DNA of 64,000 nucleotides, taken from the NCBI GenBank assembly GCA_032191485.1, contig JAVDOI010000003.1, positions 21,252,873-21,316,872 on the forward strand, read 5' to 3'. How positions within the stretch are numbered: position 1 is the stretch's first letter; each line of letters opens with the position of its first letter. Under the pieces are notes generated by a model. It was not told where the DNA came from, made no database searches, and worked only from the letters and a program-made list of their open reading frames with translations. Positions 27,805-42,400 of the stretch are shown here, piece by piece. The translations under genes and the position numbers were made by a program. The DNA comes from Leptoclinus maculatus. Lineage: Eukaryota > Chordata > Actinopteri > Perciformes > Stichaeidae.

Positions 27805-28541
27805 ATACAAAGGACGGGAGGAAGAGAGGGTATGGGGAGACGTTTGTTTTTGTATGTCTATCTTTGTGAGGACCAATTTGTGTTTTAAAAAAATGGAGAA
27901 GCGAGGACGTTTTCAAAAAGTTTGTACACATAATGAAAGTGAGGACATTTTAGGTGAGCGAACATTTTGAGAAAAGTCTGTAGAATAGATACGTATAATA
28001 GAATGTTTTTAGGAAGATGAGGACATTTTGGTGAACGGAGGACAGGTCTTCACTTCTTGAAACGGCTATTTAAGGATTAAGACTTGGATACATTTAGGTT
28101 TACATTGAGGTCAGGGCCGAGGGAATGTATTATGTCCACGAGTGGCCTCACAAGTACCGTAGAAATGTGTGTGTGTGTCCATGGAATGACTCGGCTAACA
28201 AAGGCCACCTGGAAGATCCACTTACAACACGGAACAAAAGGTGGAACAAGAGGAGGGGTGAGGGCAGTGGGGGGTGATGGAGGGGGGTGTTCAGGTCTTT
28301 CATCAACACAGACCCTCTGCAAGGGGAAGGGAACTGTGTGTGTGTGTGTTTGGAGAGAAAGCTGGAGTGGATGGGGAGACGTTGGCCTCTGCTCAGGTTT
28401 GGGGACAAAGGGCCGAGGGATTCTGCGGGTTGGTGGGTTCATAGACGTGAACCCAAACACCAACGAGCCTTTCGGGCGTGAGGCCAAGCCGACGGTTAGA
28501 TTCAGACGTTTCTTATTTACTGGACAACTCACAGTCAGCAG

Positions 28542-28607
<66 letters not shown>

Positions 28608-31600
28608 CATTCATTCAGAACTGTTAAAAGCTTTAGATCTGCAGATCTGAGGAGACACTTTTTTAAATATGTCAGATCACACTGAGAGCAAAACCTTTAC
28701 TCTCAGTAAGCTAATGATGAGAATCAGTAACACACTAACTGTATTGAGACTGGGGCATAATGTTCATAAGGCATCATTTTCAGAAGGTGGACTGGACATT
28801 TCTCACTGAACGTTAAAGTGTGTTTCATGTGCTGTTTATAAAAATAGCAATGAGCTTCAATGTCGGCGAGAGTGAGAACAAACGCATCATTGTGTTTTCA
28901 GTTCAGACGATGAAACTGTCCTCTCTCTCATTAGAGACTCATTATCTACACTCCACTGGCTGGAGGGAGAGACTCACTCCAGCTCTGAGCGCACTGTGAT
29001 GAAGGAGCTCTGGAGACACCCAGAGGACCTTCAGAGGGTCCTGGGGCAGGGGGGGCTCATTACGGAGCCGGGGGATCAGATTCCTGATTTTTTTCTTTTT
29101 AACTGTCAAGGAACAACATCACTTCACTTTGCAAGGTTGGATCAACCTCATCGCACCACAGACGCCGCTGCTTGCTGCAGTGGATGAACTAATCAAGTTA
29201 TACTTTGCAATGGGATTTAGCAATAAGTAAAACTCAAAACATAAGAATACAGACTCTGAAGAGACATTGCTGTGAATTGGGCCGATGATGAAAACGACAG
29301 TTTACAACATACTGAGTTTTTGTTTTTAAATATGAACCCCCTCCCCCGGCTCTGACATTGTATTTATGTTGGTTTCTTTTTACCTACAATGGTTCTAATA
29401 TGCTGTCGTTTATCTGCTATTAGAAGATAAAAGATAGAAATGTATATTGTAGATTATTTTCATGATGGTGCCCGTATCCTTCAAATCATCCATCAGAATA
29501 CTGAGAACTCTCCGTCTACGTAAATGGAGAACTTGTTTCCATATAGCCAATATAGTTCATTTTAAACCATATTTGCAGAAAGCAGTAAGGTCATCGGGAC
29601 ATGGGTCACATACAGCCTCGACAAAACAAAGCAATGTACACGGAAACAAATGGTTGAAGATGAAACATCTTGTTGAAATGTGCTGGTGTTAGTTACTGCT
29701 GCAGCATGAAATGAATGAAGTTCTGTGAGTCCTTGTGAAGTGATTCTCAGAGAGCAGCAACATTTGCGCTGTTGTGCCATAAAGGAACTGTGAACCTTTT
29801 TCTTTAGGATTCTACAGACAGAAGGTGTGTTGAAACCCTGATGGACACTAGTTTAGAGGAGCGTCCCACCTGAAGCTCCTGTGTGCTGCTGCTCTGCTCC
29901 ATCTCTGACAGAAGACCGTCTGCAGCCTGTAGCCAAACCGAGATGCCCTGCAGCTCCTTCCGAACCCGTTCTCTCTCTTCCAGCTCCATCCTGGCCGCCT
30001 TCAAACCCTCCCTGCTCCTCTGCTTCACACTGAGGGGGGAAAAACACACACAAAACACATGCGACAACTTTATAGCTTCTTACCTTGAATCCATTAAAAG
30101 TGAGAGTTTGCATTCAGAATAAAATCCACCCTTAGATTCAAAGCACGGAGCGTCATGGCAGTTAAAGAACTGTGGGTTTAAATACTGCACAACCTCACAG
30201 GCACTGCAACGTCCGACCCACTTTCCCCTGATTGCTTAGTCGGGCGTAGCGGGGCTTATGGGTAACTGAGTTTTTTCCTCAAAATTTACATTTTTTAAGA
30301 GTGGAAATCATTATGAGCAGGGTTCACTTATACATTAACAAAAAGAGAGCAAAGAGTAAAGTATCATCAGCTGTGAAGAGACTGTTTACATGAGACATAA
30401 AAGCTAAATGATCCTCTGTATTCTTCAAGCCACAGTAGATGTAGATGCAGTTGTGAAGTGCACCTCAAACTCCGTCTCACCTGCCGTAGCGACCCTGCAT
30501 CGCCTGCAGCTGCTGACAGAGCGGAGCGGCTGGCGCCTGCTCCAGGTGGGCGGAGACACCCAGCAGCCTGGCGGCGCGCAGTTCCAGCGCGGACAGGGCT
30601 CGATGCTCGCAGTCCAGTCTGTCCTGGTACTGCTCCCAGGACTGCAGCAGGTCCTGAAGGTCCTCGGTGGAGGCCTTCACCCGGGATCCATCGGGATGCT
30701 CCGCCTCCACCTGCTCCAGGAGAGCGGAGGCCTTCTCCACCTGAGAGGAGGAACCACACTCTTCTTAATAACAGTTTAAAGAGCAGGTGGAATTTGCATG
30801 ATAAAATTCTTCATATTAATGTTTTTTTAGTTTGATTTAAGTAGTTTGACTGGAAAGACACCCCAATAAACTATTACTAAATATTCACTGCTTTAAAAAA
30901 CAATATGAAGAATCCCAGATGATTTACTGTATGTTCACTTACACTATTGGTGATTTGGATCCATTCTGCGATCCTCTGTTTACTACGAGTCGTCAGCTCT
31001 CGTGTGCAGCGCTGTAGTCTCGATACGCGTTTCCAGACAGCAGCCACGGCGGCCTCCCTGCCTCCACGACAGCTCTGCTCCGGGCACCACTCCTTCAGCT
31101 CCTCCAGACGCCTCCGCAGGGACTCCACCTCCTCAGACAGAACCTGCGCAATCAAAGTAGGTTTTATAAATGGAGATCATATGGTAAGTATGATGGGAGA
31201 GGAGCAATATTCCAAGATAAAACTTGAATATTCTCTGAGATTATAAAGTCATAATTATGTGACAAAAAACTCAAATTATACTTTGCAATAAGGAAATATT
31301 TGTGATTTCTGCCCAGAATCACCATATCATCATAAGCATCCGGACTTTGAAGAGACATTGACGTCTTGATTGACTCCATAATTATTACGCCATCGTGCGT
31401 AAGGAGCAAACAGTGATCAATCTAACTATGAGGTTAGAATCTAAAACAAGAGAAAGAAATCAACAGTTGCAAGAAGAAAACCTCAAAAAACGAAACGCTG
31501 TAAAACATTATCTCGATCTATTTCTCTTGAATGCGTTACTGTTCTCACTTTCTGACAACAAAGTGGTTAAAAAGTACAGATCCCCGGATCGGTGAACCTT

Positions 31601-34600
31601 GAAAGTCTCGCACGTACTCTGAGTTTGGTGTGCTGGTCAGTGCAGTCAGCGAGACAGGTGACCTTTTGACTGATGAACTGTGAGAGGCTGCTCACTGCGC
31701 TCTTCACACTCTGGATGATTTCATCTTGGCTCTTGGTGTATTTTCTGTAGTGTTCTGCACAACTGAAAGACAGAAATGTTGATGGGTTATCCAATAAGAA
31801 GGAGATATTGCTTCCACTCACATACACTGGCATCTTTCAGACATTTATGAGAAGTTGAGAACATCTGCCTAAAGCCAGCCTTAATACCTGCTGAGATACT
31901 CCAGTCGCATGTGTCCCGTTGCCTGTAGAGTGGACATCCTCACCAGGAGCTGGCTCAGAATATTCTCCTGGAGTTGCTCCACCCTCTTGGGGGACAGGTA
32001 AGGATGCAAGGCGTCCTGGCTCTGGAGCTGCTCCACGTGGGTCTGGAACTGCTGCTGCAGCGAGGCCAAAGCCCGCTGGGTCTCCTCCAGCCTCTCGGAG
32101 CAGAGTCCAGCAGAGCCCTGCGGCGGCAGCAGAGAGACCTCGATGTCCCTCAGGAATTGAGCTGCTTGTCTAACAGCACTCGTGTAGCTTCTCAGAGACT
32201 CCCTAGCCTGAGAGATGTTCTCCTAAAATATAACAAACACAACTTAACTACATACTCTAATCATATTATAGGACTATAGCAATCCAGTTTTGGTTTACAG
32301 GACGTGAAGAGGTTACAGTGTAAAGACATCTATGTATTGTGTTCCAGAGAAATGAGCAGGCTAACGAGTTAGCTAACCAGCTAGCCCTGGCCTGTCCTGT
32401 CTTATAATACCACATCTTCCTTCTTCCTGTCCTAGCAGTGTTGACACATCCTCGGCTTTACATGTTTATCACTACTAATGGGTCAAACAAATTATTAAAT
32501 TACAGATTTTGTTTGTCTCAGAAACACTTATATCAAGAAGAATTCAACTTGCCATTTGTGAGTCGCATTCATTGAGGACTGCAATCTTCAAGTCGATCAG
32601 ATCTTGGGATCCACTTCCTTGTCTGTTTCCTTTCTTCTGCTCGAGAACCTCCAGTGCTCTCATTCTTGACTCTACAGTCTTTTTCAAAGACATGATCATC
32701 TGGTATTGGTTGTTAATTACTGTTTCGTCGGGCTTCAGCGCGGGGATTTTCTGGAGCTCCCGCTGGGACTTGCAAAGGAAGGCCCGAGTGGCTGCCCTCT
32801 CTGAGTCGGGGTCCAGTTCCTTCAGCAGGTTCCACTCAATGATGCTGAGGTTGTTGTAGAGCGTCATCTCCAACGCGTCCAGGCTTTTCTCATTTTGCTT
32901 CAGTCTCTGTCGCTCTGTGCTCAGCTGTGAGGGGTAAAGATCGGCGGAGATCACCTGGAGTTCTTGGCCGGCCTCCTCAGACATATACTTTATGAGAGGA
33001 AGCTGGACGAGGAGGGTCTGACAGACCTTGTACTTGTCCTCGAGCGCCTTGCTGTCGTCTTTGGTCTGACAGACATGCTCCTCAACGTTCTCCCTGAGGT
33101 CCTCCACACACTGCCTCTTGTTGAGGTACCTCTCATGACTTCTGGCTTTCATTTCCAGAGTGACAATATTGCTGAGAAGTTCTGAAATGACTGAGTGCAG
33201 TTCCCTCGTCTTTTCTCTGGTAATCCACGGTTGCAGAAGGTCAACCTGGGACTTGTGCTCCAAAATCACGTGTTTGAAAGGCTCCAAAGCTTGCAGGGAC
33301 TCGCTTGTGATGGGGAACCTGTGTCGACTCAGATCTCCTGACATCTGCCTCAGGCTCGTTTCAATGGTGACCAGGTTTTTCTTGCTTGAATCTACAGTCT
33401 GGGTGAGTTCCTCCTGCTCCTTTTTGTTGGCCTTCTCGTAGCTGCTGATGGCTCTGATGTCCTCCTGGAGGTCGGTGAGCTTGTCAAACAGCTGACAGTT
33501 CTCCGTGATACTGAGTTCAGAGGCGATGTCTTTGCTCTTCATCAGAAGAGCCTCACAGACAGCAGCCTGCTTCTCAGCCACCGCCAGGGTCTCTCGGATC
33601 TGACGAACTCTACGATCAAGTTCAGTCGGGTTCCTGAGCTCACTGTCTGGACTCCTGGAGGCCTCTCTATGCAGATGAGACAAAACCCAGGAGTCCAGGT
33701 CAACGATCTGCTCTGACAGTTTCTCCCTGGTCTGCAGTCCTGATTCAAGCTCTCTCACAGCCTTGGAGAGCTTCTCTGTGGTCGACTTTGAGAGTTCTTC
33801 AAGGGATTTCAGGGAGGAGCACACAATGGGCACCTCCTCGGCCTGGTCCAGCTGCGGAAGAAGCTCCTTCACCTCCTCCGCCAGTGACTCCAGTTGGCCT
33901 TGTTTGGCCATGACTTCGGACTGCAGCTTCTTCAGATCTCTGAGCTGCCGGTGCACCTCCTCGGGGAGGAGAGCCACCCTCTTCCTCCTGCCTTCAATGT
34001 CACTCTCTGTCGTCTTCGCCCAAGCAAGGCCATCCCTCATCACCAGGATAATTTTCTCCATGATGGGGCTGCAGCTGTTCTGAGTTTGAGAGGACACCAG
34101 TTCCTCTGTGTAGCAAAGTTTGTTTTTGACCCTCTGAAGCCCCTGCTGTATCTCTGTTGTATCCTTCTCCCTCTGTGAGCTGAGGTGGAACGCCTCAGAC
34201 AGCTGCTGCAAATGGAGGGATTTCTGCTGGGCAGCTTTAACCTCAGCATTTGCAACCATCAGCTGCTGCGCCTTCTTGCAGGTCCACTGAGTAACTGAGG
34301 AAGACTCAAGGTCTTTGCCGATTGTCTCCAAATGTTCCTGAAGACCTGATATTGCCGACAGAAGGCTGCTGGTGTTGTGAGAATGGACATTTGTGTGGTA
34401 CAGCGTCCTCTCCACAGCTCTCTCCAGGCCTCTCCACTTCTCTTGTAGGTTATTCTGCTCAGTCTGTGCGGCTGCTCGCTCAGACCAGCTGAGGTTTGGG
34501 CTTAACTTGGTATGGGTCACAAGCAACTCCCCGAGTACTGTTCTGTTCTCCTCTATACTTCTCTGTAGGGAGCATAGTCGCTCTGCCTCCTTCGAGCTGC

Positions 34601-36401
34601 TCTCCTCTGGGGACCTGAAAGAACAACAGTCAAGTCTTCATGTGCTCGGCATTTACAATGTTACAGATTGTACAAGATGTAAGTTTGAGAGGGAGTGTTA
34701 AGATTTAAACTACATTCAATGTTAATCTAAAAAATATAGCTTTAGAAGGCTTTAAAGCTCCTGTTCTTCCAGTCTGTGACCCCTTTGGCCTTGACCCAGT
34801 CTTGCTCCTCCTTGGTTTCATATCGCAACATATTGCACAGCCTTAAACTGCAACCTTCAGTTAAGGAATTAAAAAAGGACACCCTAGATGACAACTCACG
34901 TTCTGACAGCCTCCAGTTCTGCTGTGAGTCTTTGCAGCATGGTCTTGGCTGCTTGGGTCTGTCTGCAGTAATCGTTCACCAGCTGCAGCTGGGCCTCTTT
35001 GCTCTGGACGACAGCAGCTGCATCCTGAGCAGCAGTACTCCACTGGTCCTCCACGTGCTCCAGAGCATCCTTGTTCTCAGCATCAGCTCCCCTCAGCAGA
35101 GAGAGCAATGACACCTGGGCCTTGGCGGCCTCTCGGCACTCCTGTACCCAGCAGGCAGAAGTAAACACAATTATTCAAATTGTATTCATTTTTAGAAAGT
35201 GCCTAGCGAGTCATGCACCCTGTCATTTTGAATCGCACCTGAGTCTCCTCCAGCTGCTGGGCCATCGCTGTTGGGTTGAGCTCAGCAGGGTAGTTTTTGC
35301 AGCTCAGGACTTTAGACACCAGCCTTCTTAGGCGGTTGTCCAGATCACAGGTGGATGTAATCAGAGCATCTGGAGCATCCTCCAAAGGTTTACCCTTATG
35401 AAACAGAAGCACATAAGATCAATGAGTTTCAAAAATCCAGCAGAGGCCCAAAAAGGGTTTTGGTGATGTCCAAGCATGATCAATATAAAAAGCAATGTTG
35501 CTTTAGTCTGTTTAGCCCATTTAGGGCCATTATAAGAAACTCATATTTTTATTTAATTCCATGTAATTTGCTAAATTGCCCTGCATTTAGAACATATGCC
35601 TCTTTTTGGCAATTCACTATGTATAAAGTGGAGCAACAGGAAGGATGTAAAAGAGACAAAAGAATGCAACCATGAGCTAGACCCAAACCAGCAATGCTGA
35701 CAGTAAATGCTCATCACACCAGTATTCTTTAAAAAAGTACCTTGCACTTAAAGCCAGTATGTGTAGGTGTGTAACTATGGTGACTTCTAGGGGTACTGTG
35801 GCACAGTAGTAACGATACCTCAATGACTTGACTGCGGGGTCCTTTCCCAGAGAGTAGCTGTATTTGTGTGAAGATGTTCCTCATGGCGGATCCCTCTGGT
35901 TCCTCTGGTTCCTCCAGGAGAAGTTCCTCAGTCTTCACAACATCAGCTTCTGCTTGAGCTTTGTTGTCCCAAGAGGGCAATCCTTCCACCAGAGTTACCT
36001 CACCGCAGATAATGTCAGTTGATGATTTCATAACTGCCTGCAGCGATGCGGGGGGTATCTTGTCCGCCTTGCAAACCTCCTCCCATTGTGAAAACAAAAC
36101 ACCAGAATTAATGCTGAACGAAATCGGACTTACAACTGTAAACTGTTTCTGTTGAGCAAAGAAAATAACTCTATCTCTCTTTGTGAAACAAGTCTATTCA
36201 CTTCAAATAGAAGTTGCTCTCTGGAAGTGCGCCAAGCCTGACTGTCTTTGATTGTCAGTGATGACATTCATGAGGAAGCTCATATTACAACCCTGAGGCA
36301 CTGAAACCGTTGGTAGGTACATTGATCTTTACAGACATACATATGTCTAAAGAATGTTTGAGCAAGTGCAAACACGTATATGCAAGAGAGCCATTTCACT
36401 G

Positions 36402-36446
<45 letters not shown>

Positions 36447-39400
36447 CTCTCTTGCTCTCTCTTGCTCGCTCTCTCTTGCTCTCTCTCGCTCTTGCTCGCT
36501 CTCTCTCTCTTGCTCTCTCTCTCTCTCTCTATTATCTTCTATTGCAGTTACAAAGGTATGCTGCATTGTTAAACTGACATTTCCTGAAGGGGTAAAATGA
36601 AGAGGAGAAGCAGTTTTCCATTTCTCTGATACAGTGAAACATTTGACTTGAGTAGGTTAACCAGTGGAGATGCATGCGGTATTAAACACGACATGCAACG
36701 TAGTGGTGAGTTAGTTCTGTTTCATTAGTTTCACAAGTGTTTCTTTGGGACGGTAGCTCATTTAGAAATAAAGAATAATTTCACTTTATCATTAATACTG
36801 CAGATAATTGAGCTAATGACCATGTCTCACCTGTGGCAAATCCATTCTCTGCAGCCTCACTTCACCTGAAGCGGTGGTCTCATGCACGTCTTTTGTGGAC
36901 ACTACAGCATGCACTTCTTTGCAATCCTTGACCTTTTGGGGTCTTTCTTGTGTGGTTTCAGTTAGCTCCTGTTTAATCACTGTTTCGTTTGGTTTAACAG
37001 TGTCTTGATCAGACAAGCTTACTTCTGCTTCACTTGGCTGCACTGCTGCAGAAGCAACCGAGGTGGATTGAGTGGAGTCACTCTGAGCCACCTCGTCTTG
37101 CCTTTCGATGGTGATTTGTTGCCCTTCGACTCTTTTCTCAAAAGCAGCCTTCTCTGGCTTAACATCAGGTGAGGTATTATCTTTGTTTTTTTGAGCTCTT
37201 TCACACTGGATATTTGTTTGAACAATATCTATACTTGGCTCTTTGTCTGTTGTGACTGATGTGTTTTCATCCTTCTCCAGAGTGGTTGGTATATCGAGTG
37301 GTAGGATGCACACTTCAGGCCCCATTTGGATTTTCTCTATCCTAACAGACTTTTCCCCCAGGCTCATGGGTAGATCATGCAAACCATGTGTTGACACTTT
37401 TGGATGTATTTCTTGTACCCCATGTTCCTTGACCTCTGTAGGTCCTGTGCGCACTACTACCGTGGTCATCTTTACTGCAGTCTTTTGTGGCTGAGCAACT
37501 CCTGAAGTCAAAACTTTGTTTTCAGACACTTTTTCGCCCTGAATACTTATTTGATCTACATCAATCCTTGATACCTTTGTTATTGTAACAGATGTGATTT
37601 CATGCTCCTGTATAGTGGCCTGTGTATTTGGCTGTATATTGAGCACTTCATCCCAAACAGACTTTTCCTCTGGGGATGGGAGAGGTGGTTGTGTTTGAGA
37701 CACTGTACTTAAGTCCCTTTCTGTAGACATGGTTTTGGCTTGTTCTGAAGCCTCTTTAGATCGAGCTTTAGGTTCCTGTAACTTAGAATGTGAACGTTTA
37801 TCCATGGTGGTGATGGGTCTAAGGACAGACTCCAAAGGTTCAGAATGACCAATGGCCTTTCTTTTGGTTGGTGTAAGTTTATCTTCTTCCACAAGAGTAG
37901 CTTCAGTTGTTGCCGTGACCACCTCTGGAGTTGAAGATGGCTTCTGACTGTGAGGCTCTTCCTTGGTCTGAGTCAGCTCTGTGGTAGCAAGATCAGGGGA
38001 AAGTTTCAGACCCTTTGACTTTCTTTTGGTTGCTGTAAGTTCATCTTCTGCCACAAGAATAGTTTCCGTTGTTGCTGTGACCACCACTGGTGTTGAAGAT
38101 GGCTTCTGACTCTCAGGTTTTTCTTTGGTCTTTGTCATCTCTGTGGTAGCATGTTCTGGGGAATGTTCAATACCCTTTGACTTTCCTTTGGTCGGTGAAA
38201 GCCCTTCCTTTTCCAAAATTGTGACTTCAGTCGTTGCTGTGACCAACTCTGGAGTTGAAGAAGGCTTCTTACTTTCAAGTTTGTCTGTGGTCTGAGTCAG
38301 CTCTGTGGTAGAAAGATCTGGGGAAAGTTTCAGAATCGTGGCCTTTCTTTTGGTTGGTGTAAGTTTATCTCCTACCACAAGAATAGTTTCCGTTGTTGCT
38401 GTGACCACCACTGGAGGTGAAGATGGCTTCTGACTGTCAGGCTCTTCCTTGGTCTGAGTCACCTCTGTGGTAGCAAGATCATGGGAAAGTTGCAGACCCT
38501 TGGACTTTCTTTTGGTTTGTGAAGGGTCACCTTTTTCCACAACAGTAATTTTGGTTGGTGCTGTGAGCACCTCTGGAGTGGAAGATGGCATTTGAATGTG
38601 AAGCTCATCCGTGGTCTTTTTCAGCTTTGTGGTAGCTAGTTCTGGGCAAACTTTTAGACCCTCTGACTTTCCTTTGGTAGGTGAAACCTCTGCTTTTTCC
38701 AAAATAGTAATTTTAGCAGTTGCTGTGACCATCTCGGGAATTGAAGATGGCTTCTGACTCACAGGTTTTTCTTTAATCTTTGTCAGCTCTGTGGTAGCAT
38801 GTTCTGAGGAATGTTCAAGAACCTTTGACCTTCCTTTGGTAGGTGAAAGCCTTTCTTTTTCCAAAATTGTTACTTCTGTTGTTGCTGTGACCATCTCTGC
38901 AGTTGGAAACAGCTTCTTACTTTCAAGTTTTTCTGTGGTTTGAGTCAGCTCTGTGGTAAAAAGATCTGGGGAAAGTTTCAGAATCGTGGCCTTTCTTTTT
39001 GTTGGTGTAAGTTCATCTTCTTCCACAAGAGTAGCTTCAGTTGTTGCCGTGACCACCTCTGGAGTTGAAGATGGCTTCCGACTGTGAGGCTCTTCCTTGG
39101 TCTGAGTCACCTCTGTGGTAGCAAGATCATGGGAAAGTTGCAGAGCCTTGGACTTTCTTTTGGTTTGTGAAGGGTCAACTTTTTCAACAACAGTAATTTC
39201 GGTTGGTGCTGTGACCACCTGTGGAGTTGAAGATGGTTTTTGACTGTCAGGCTCATCCTCGGTCATTTTCAGCTTGGTGCTAGCAAGATCTGGGGACATT
39301 TCCAGACCCTTTGACTTTATTTTGGTTGCTTTAAGTTTATCTTCTACCACAAGAGTAGTTTCAGTTGTTGCTGTGACCCCCTCTGGAATTGAAGATGGCT

Positions 39401-42400
39401 TCTGACTGTCATGCTCTTCCTTGGTCTGAGTCAGGACTGTGGTAGCAAGATCTGGGGAATATTCAACACCCTTTGACTTTCCTTTGGTCGGTGAAAGCCC
39501 TTCTTTTTCCAGAATTGTTACTTCAGTTGTTAATGTGACCATCTCTGGAGTTGGAGAAAGCTTCTTACTTTCAAGTTTTTCTATGGTCTGAGTCATCTCT
39601 GTTTTAAAAAGATCTGAGAAAAGTTTCAGACCCTTGGCCTTTCTTTTGGTTGGTGTAAGTTTATCTTCTTCCAAAACAGTAATTTCGGTTTGTGCTGTGA
39701 CCACCTGTGGAGTTGAAGATGGCTTCTGACTGTCAGGCTCATCCTTGGTCAAAGTCAGCTCCATGGTACCATGTTCTGGGGAATGTTCAAGACTCTCAGA
39801 CTTTATTTTGGTTGGTGGAAGTTTATCTTCTTCCACAACAGTAGTTTCATTTGTTGCTGTGACCACCACTGAAATTGAAGATGGCTTCTGACTCACAGGT
39901 TTTTCTTTGGTCTTTGTCAGCTCCGTGGTAGCATGTTCTGGGGAATGTTCAATACCCTTTGACTTTCCTTTGGTCGGTGAAAGCCCTTCTTTTTCCAGAA
40001 GTGTTACTTCAGTTGATGCTGTGACCATCTCTGGGGTTGGAGAAAGCTTCTTACTTTCAAGTTTTTCTATGGTCTGAGTCAACTCTGTGGTAGAAAGATC
40101 CAGGGAAAGTTTCAGACCCTTTGCCTTACTTTTGGTTTGTGTAAGTTTATCTTCTTCAACAAGAGTAGTTTCAGTTGTTGCTGTGACCCCCTCTGGAGTT
40201 GTAAATGGCTTTTGACTGTCAGGCTCTTCCTTGGTCAAAGTCAGCTCTGTGGTAGCAAGATCTGGGGAAAGTTTCAGAGCCTTCGACTTCATTTTGGTTG
40301 GTGAAGGGTCACCTTTTTCCACAACAGTAATTTCGGTTGGTGCTGTGAGCACCTCTGGAGTGGAAGATGGCTTTTGAATGTGAAGCTCATCCGTGGTCTT
40401 TTTCAGCTTTGTGGTAGCTAGTTCTGGGCAAACTTTTAGACCCTCTGACTGTCCTTTGGTAGGTGAAACCTCTGCTTTTTCCAAAATAGTAATTTTAGGA
40501 GTTGCTGTGACCATCTCGGGAATTGAAGATGGCTTCTGACTCTCAGGTTTTTCTTTGGTCTTTGTCAGCTCTGTGGTAGCATGTTCTAGTGAATGTTTAA
40601 TATCCTTTGACTTTCCTTTGGTAGGTGAAAGCCCTTCCTTTTCCAAAATTGTGACTTTAGTTGTTGCTGTGCCCAACTCTGGAGTTGAAGAAGGCTTCTT
40701 ACTTTCAAGTTTTTCTGTGGTCTGAGTCAGCTCTGTGGTAAAAAGATCTGAGAAAAGTTTCAGAGCCTTCGACTTTAATTTGGTTAGTGGAAGTTTATCT
40801 TCTTCCACAAGAGTAGTTTCAGTTGTTGTTGTGACCCCCTCTGGAATTGAAGATGGCTTCTGACTGTCATGCTCTTCCTTGGTCTGAGTCAGCTCTGTGG
40901 TAGCAAGATCTGGGGAAAGTTTCAGAGCCTTCGACTTAATTTTGGTTGGTGGAAGTTTATCTTCTTCCACAACAGTAGTTTCAGTTGTCGCTGTGACCAC
41001 CTTTGGAGTTGAAGATGGCTTCTGACTGTCAGGCTCTCCCTTGGTCAAAGTCAGCTCCGTGATACCATGTTCTGGGGAATGTTCAAGACTCTCAGACTTT
41101 ATTTTGGTTGGTGGAAGTTTATCTTTTTCCACAACAGTAGTTTCAGTTGTTGCTGTGACCACCACTGGAATTGAAGATGGCTTCTTACTCACAGGTTTTG
41201 CTTTGGTCTTTGTCAGCTCTGTGGTAGCATGTTCTGGGGAATGTTCAATACCCTTTGACTTTCCCTTGGTCAGTGAAAGCCCTTCTTTTTCCAGAATTGT
41301 TACTTCAGTTGTTCCTGTGACCATCACTGGGGTTTGAGAAAGCTTCTTAATTTCAAGTTTTTCTATGGTCTGAGTCAACTCTGTGGTAGAAAGATCTGGG
41401 GAAAGTTTCAGAGCCTTCGACTTTAATTTGGTTAGTGGAAGTTTATCTTCTTCCACAAGAGTAGTTTCAGTTGTTGTTGTGACCCCCTCTGGAATTGAAG
41501 ATGGCTTCTGACTGTCATGCTCTTCCTTGGTCTGAGTCAGCTCTGTGGTAGCAAGATCTGGGGAAAGTTTCAGAGCCTTCGACTTTATTTTGGTTGGTGG
41601 AAGTTTATCTTCTTCCACAACAGTAGTTTCAGTTGTCGCTGTGACCACCTTTGGAGTTGAAGATGGCTTCTGACTGTCAGGCTCTCCCTTGGTCAAAGTC
41701 AGCTCCGTGATACCATGTTCTGGGGAATGTTCAAGACTCTCAGACTTTATTTTGGTTGCTGGAAGTTTATCTTTTTCCACAACAGTAGTTTCAGTTGTTG
41801 CTGTGACCACCACTGGAATTGAAGATGGCTTCTTACTCACAGGTTTTGCTTTGGTCTTTGTCAGCTCTGTGGTAGCATGTTCTGGGGAATGTTCAATACC
41901 CTTTGACTTTCCTTTGGTCGGTGAAAGCCCTTCTTTTTCCAGAATTGTTACTTCAGTTGTTCCTGTGACCATCACTGGGGTTTGAGAAAGCTTCTTAATT
42001 TCAAGTTTTTCTATGGTCTGAGTCAACTCTGTGGTAGAAAGATCCGGGGAAAGTTTCAGACCCTTGGCCTTTCTTTTGGTTTGTGTAAGTTTATCTTCTT
42101 CCACAAGAGTAGTTTCAGTTGTTGCTGTGACCCCCTCTGGAGTTGTAAATGGCTTTTTACTGTCAGGCTCTTCCTTGGTCAAAGTCAGCTCTGTGGTAGC
42201 AAGATCTGGGGAAAGTTTCAGAGCCTTCGATTTCATTTTGGTTGGTGAAGGGTCACCTTTTTCCACAACAGTAATTTCGATTGGTGCTGTGAGCACCTCT
42301 GGAGTGGAAGATGGCTTTTGAATGTGAAGCTCATCCGTGGTCTCTTTCAGCTTTGAGGTAGCTAGTTCTGGGCAAACTTTTAGACCCTCTGACTGTCCTT

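Noticed and set aside
28084..28650. Plus-strand frame of 188 codons ending in a Ser-Leu run
   Set aside because: Low-complexity intron sequence over microsatellites, with no domain or splice context.
32544..32552. Canonical GT donor (CAA|GTTGAA) for E21
   Set aside because: It leaves one extra base and cannot join E22 in frame, and its +3 to +6 bases are poor.
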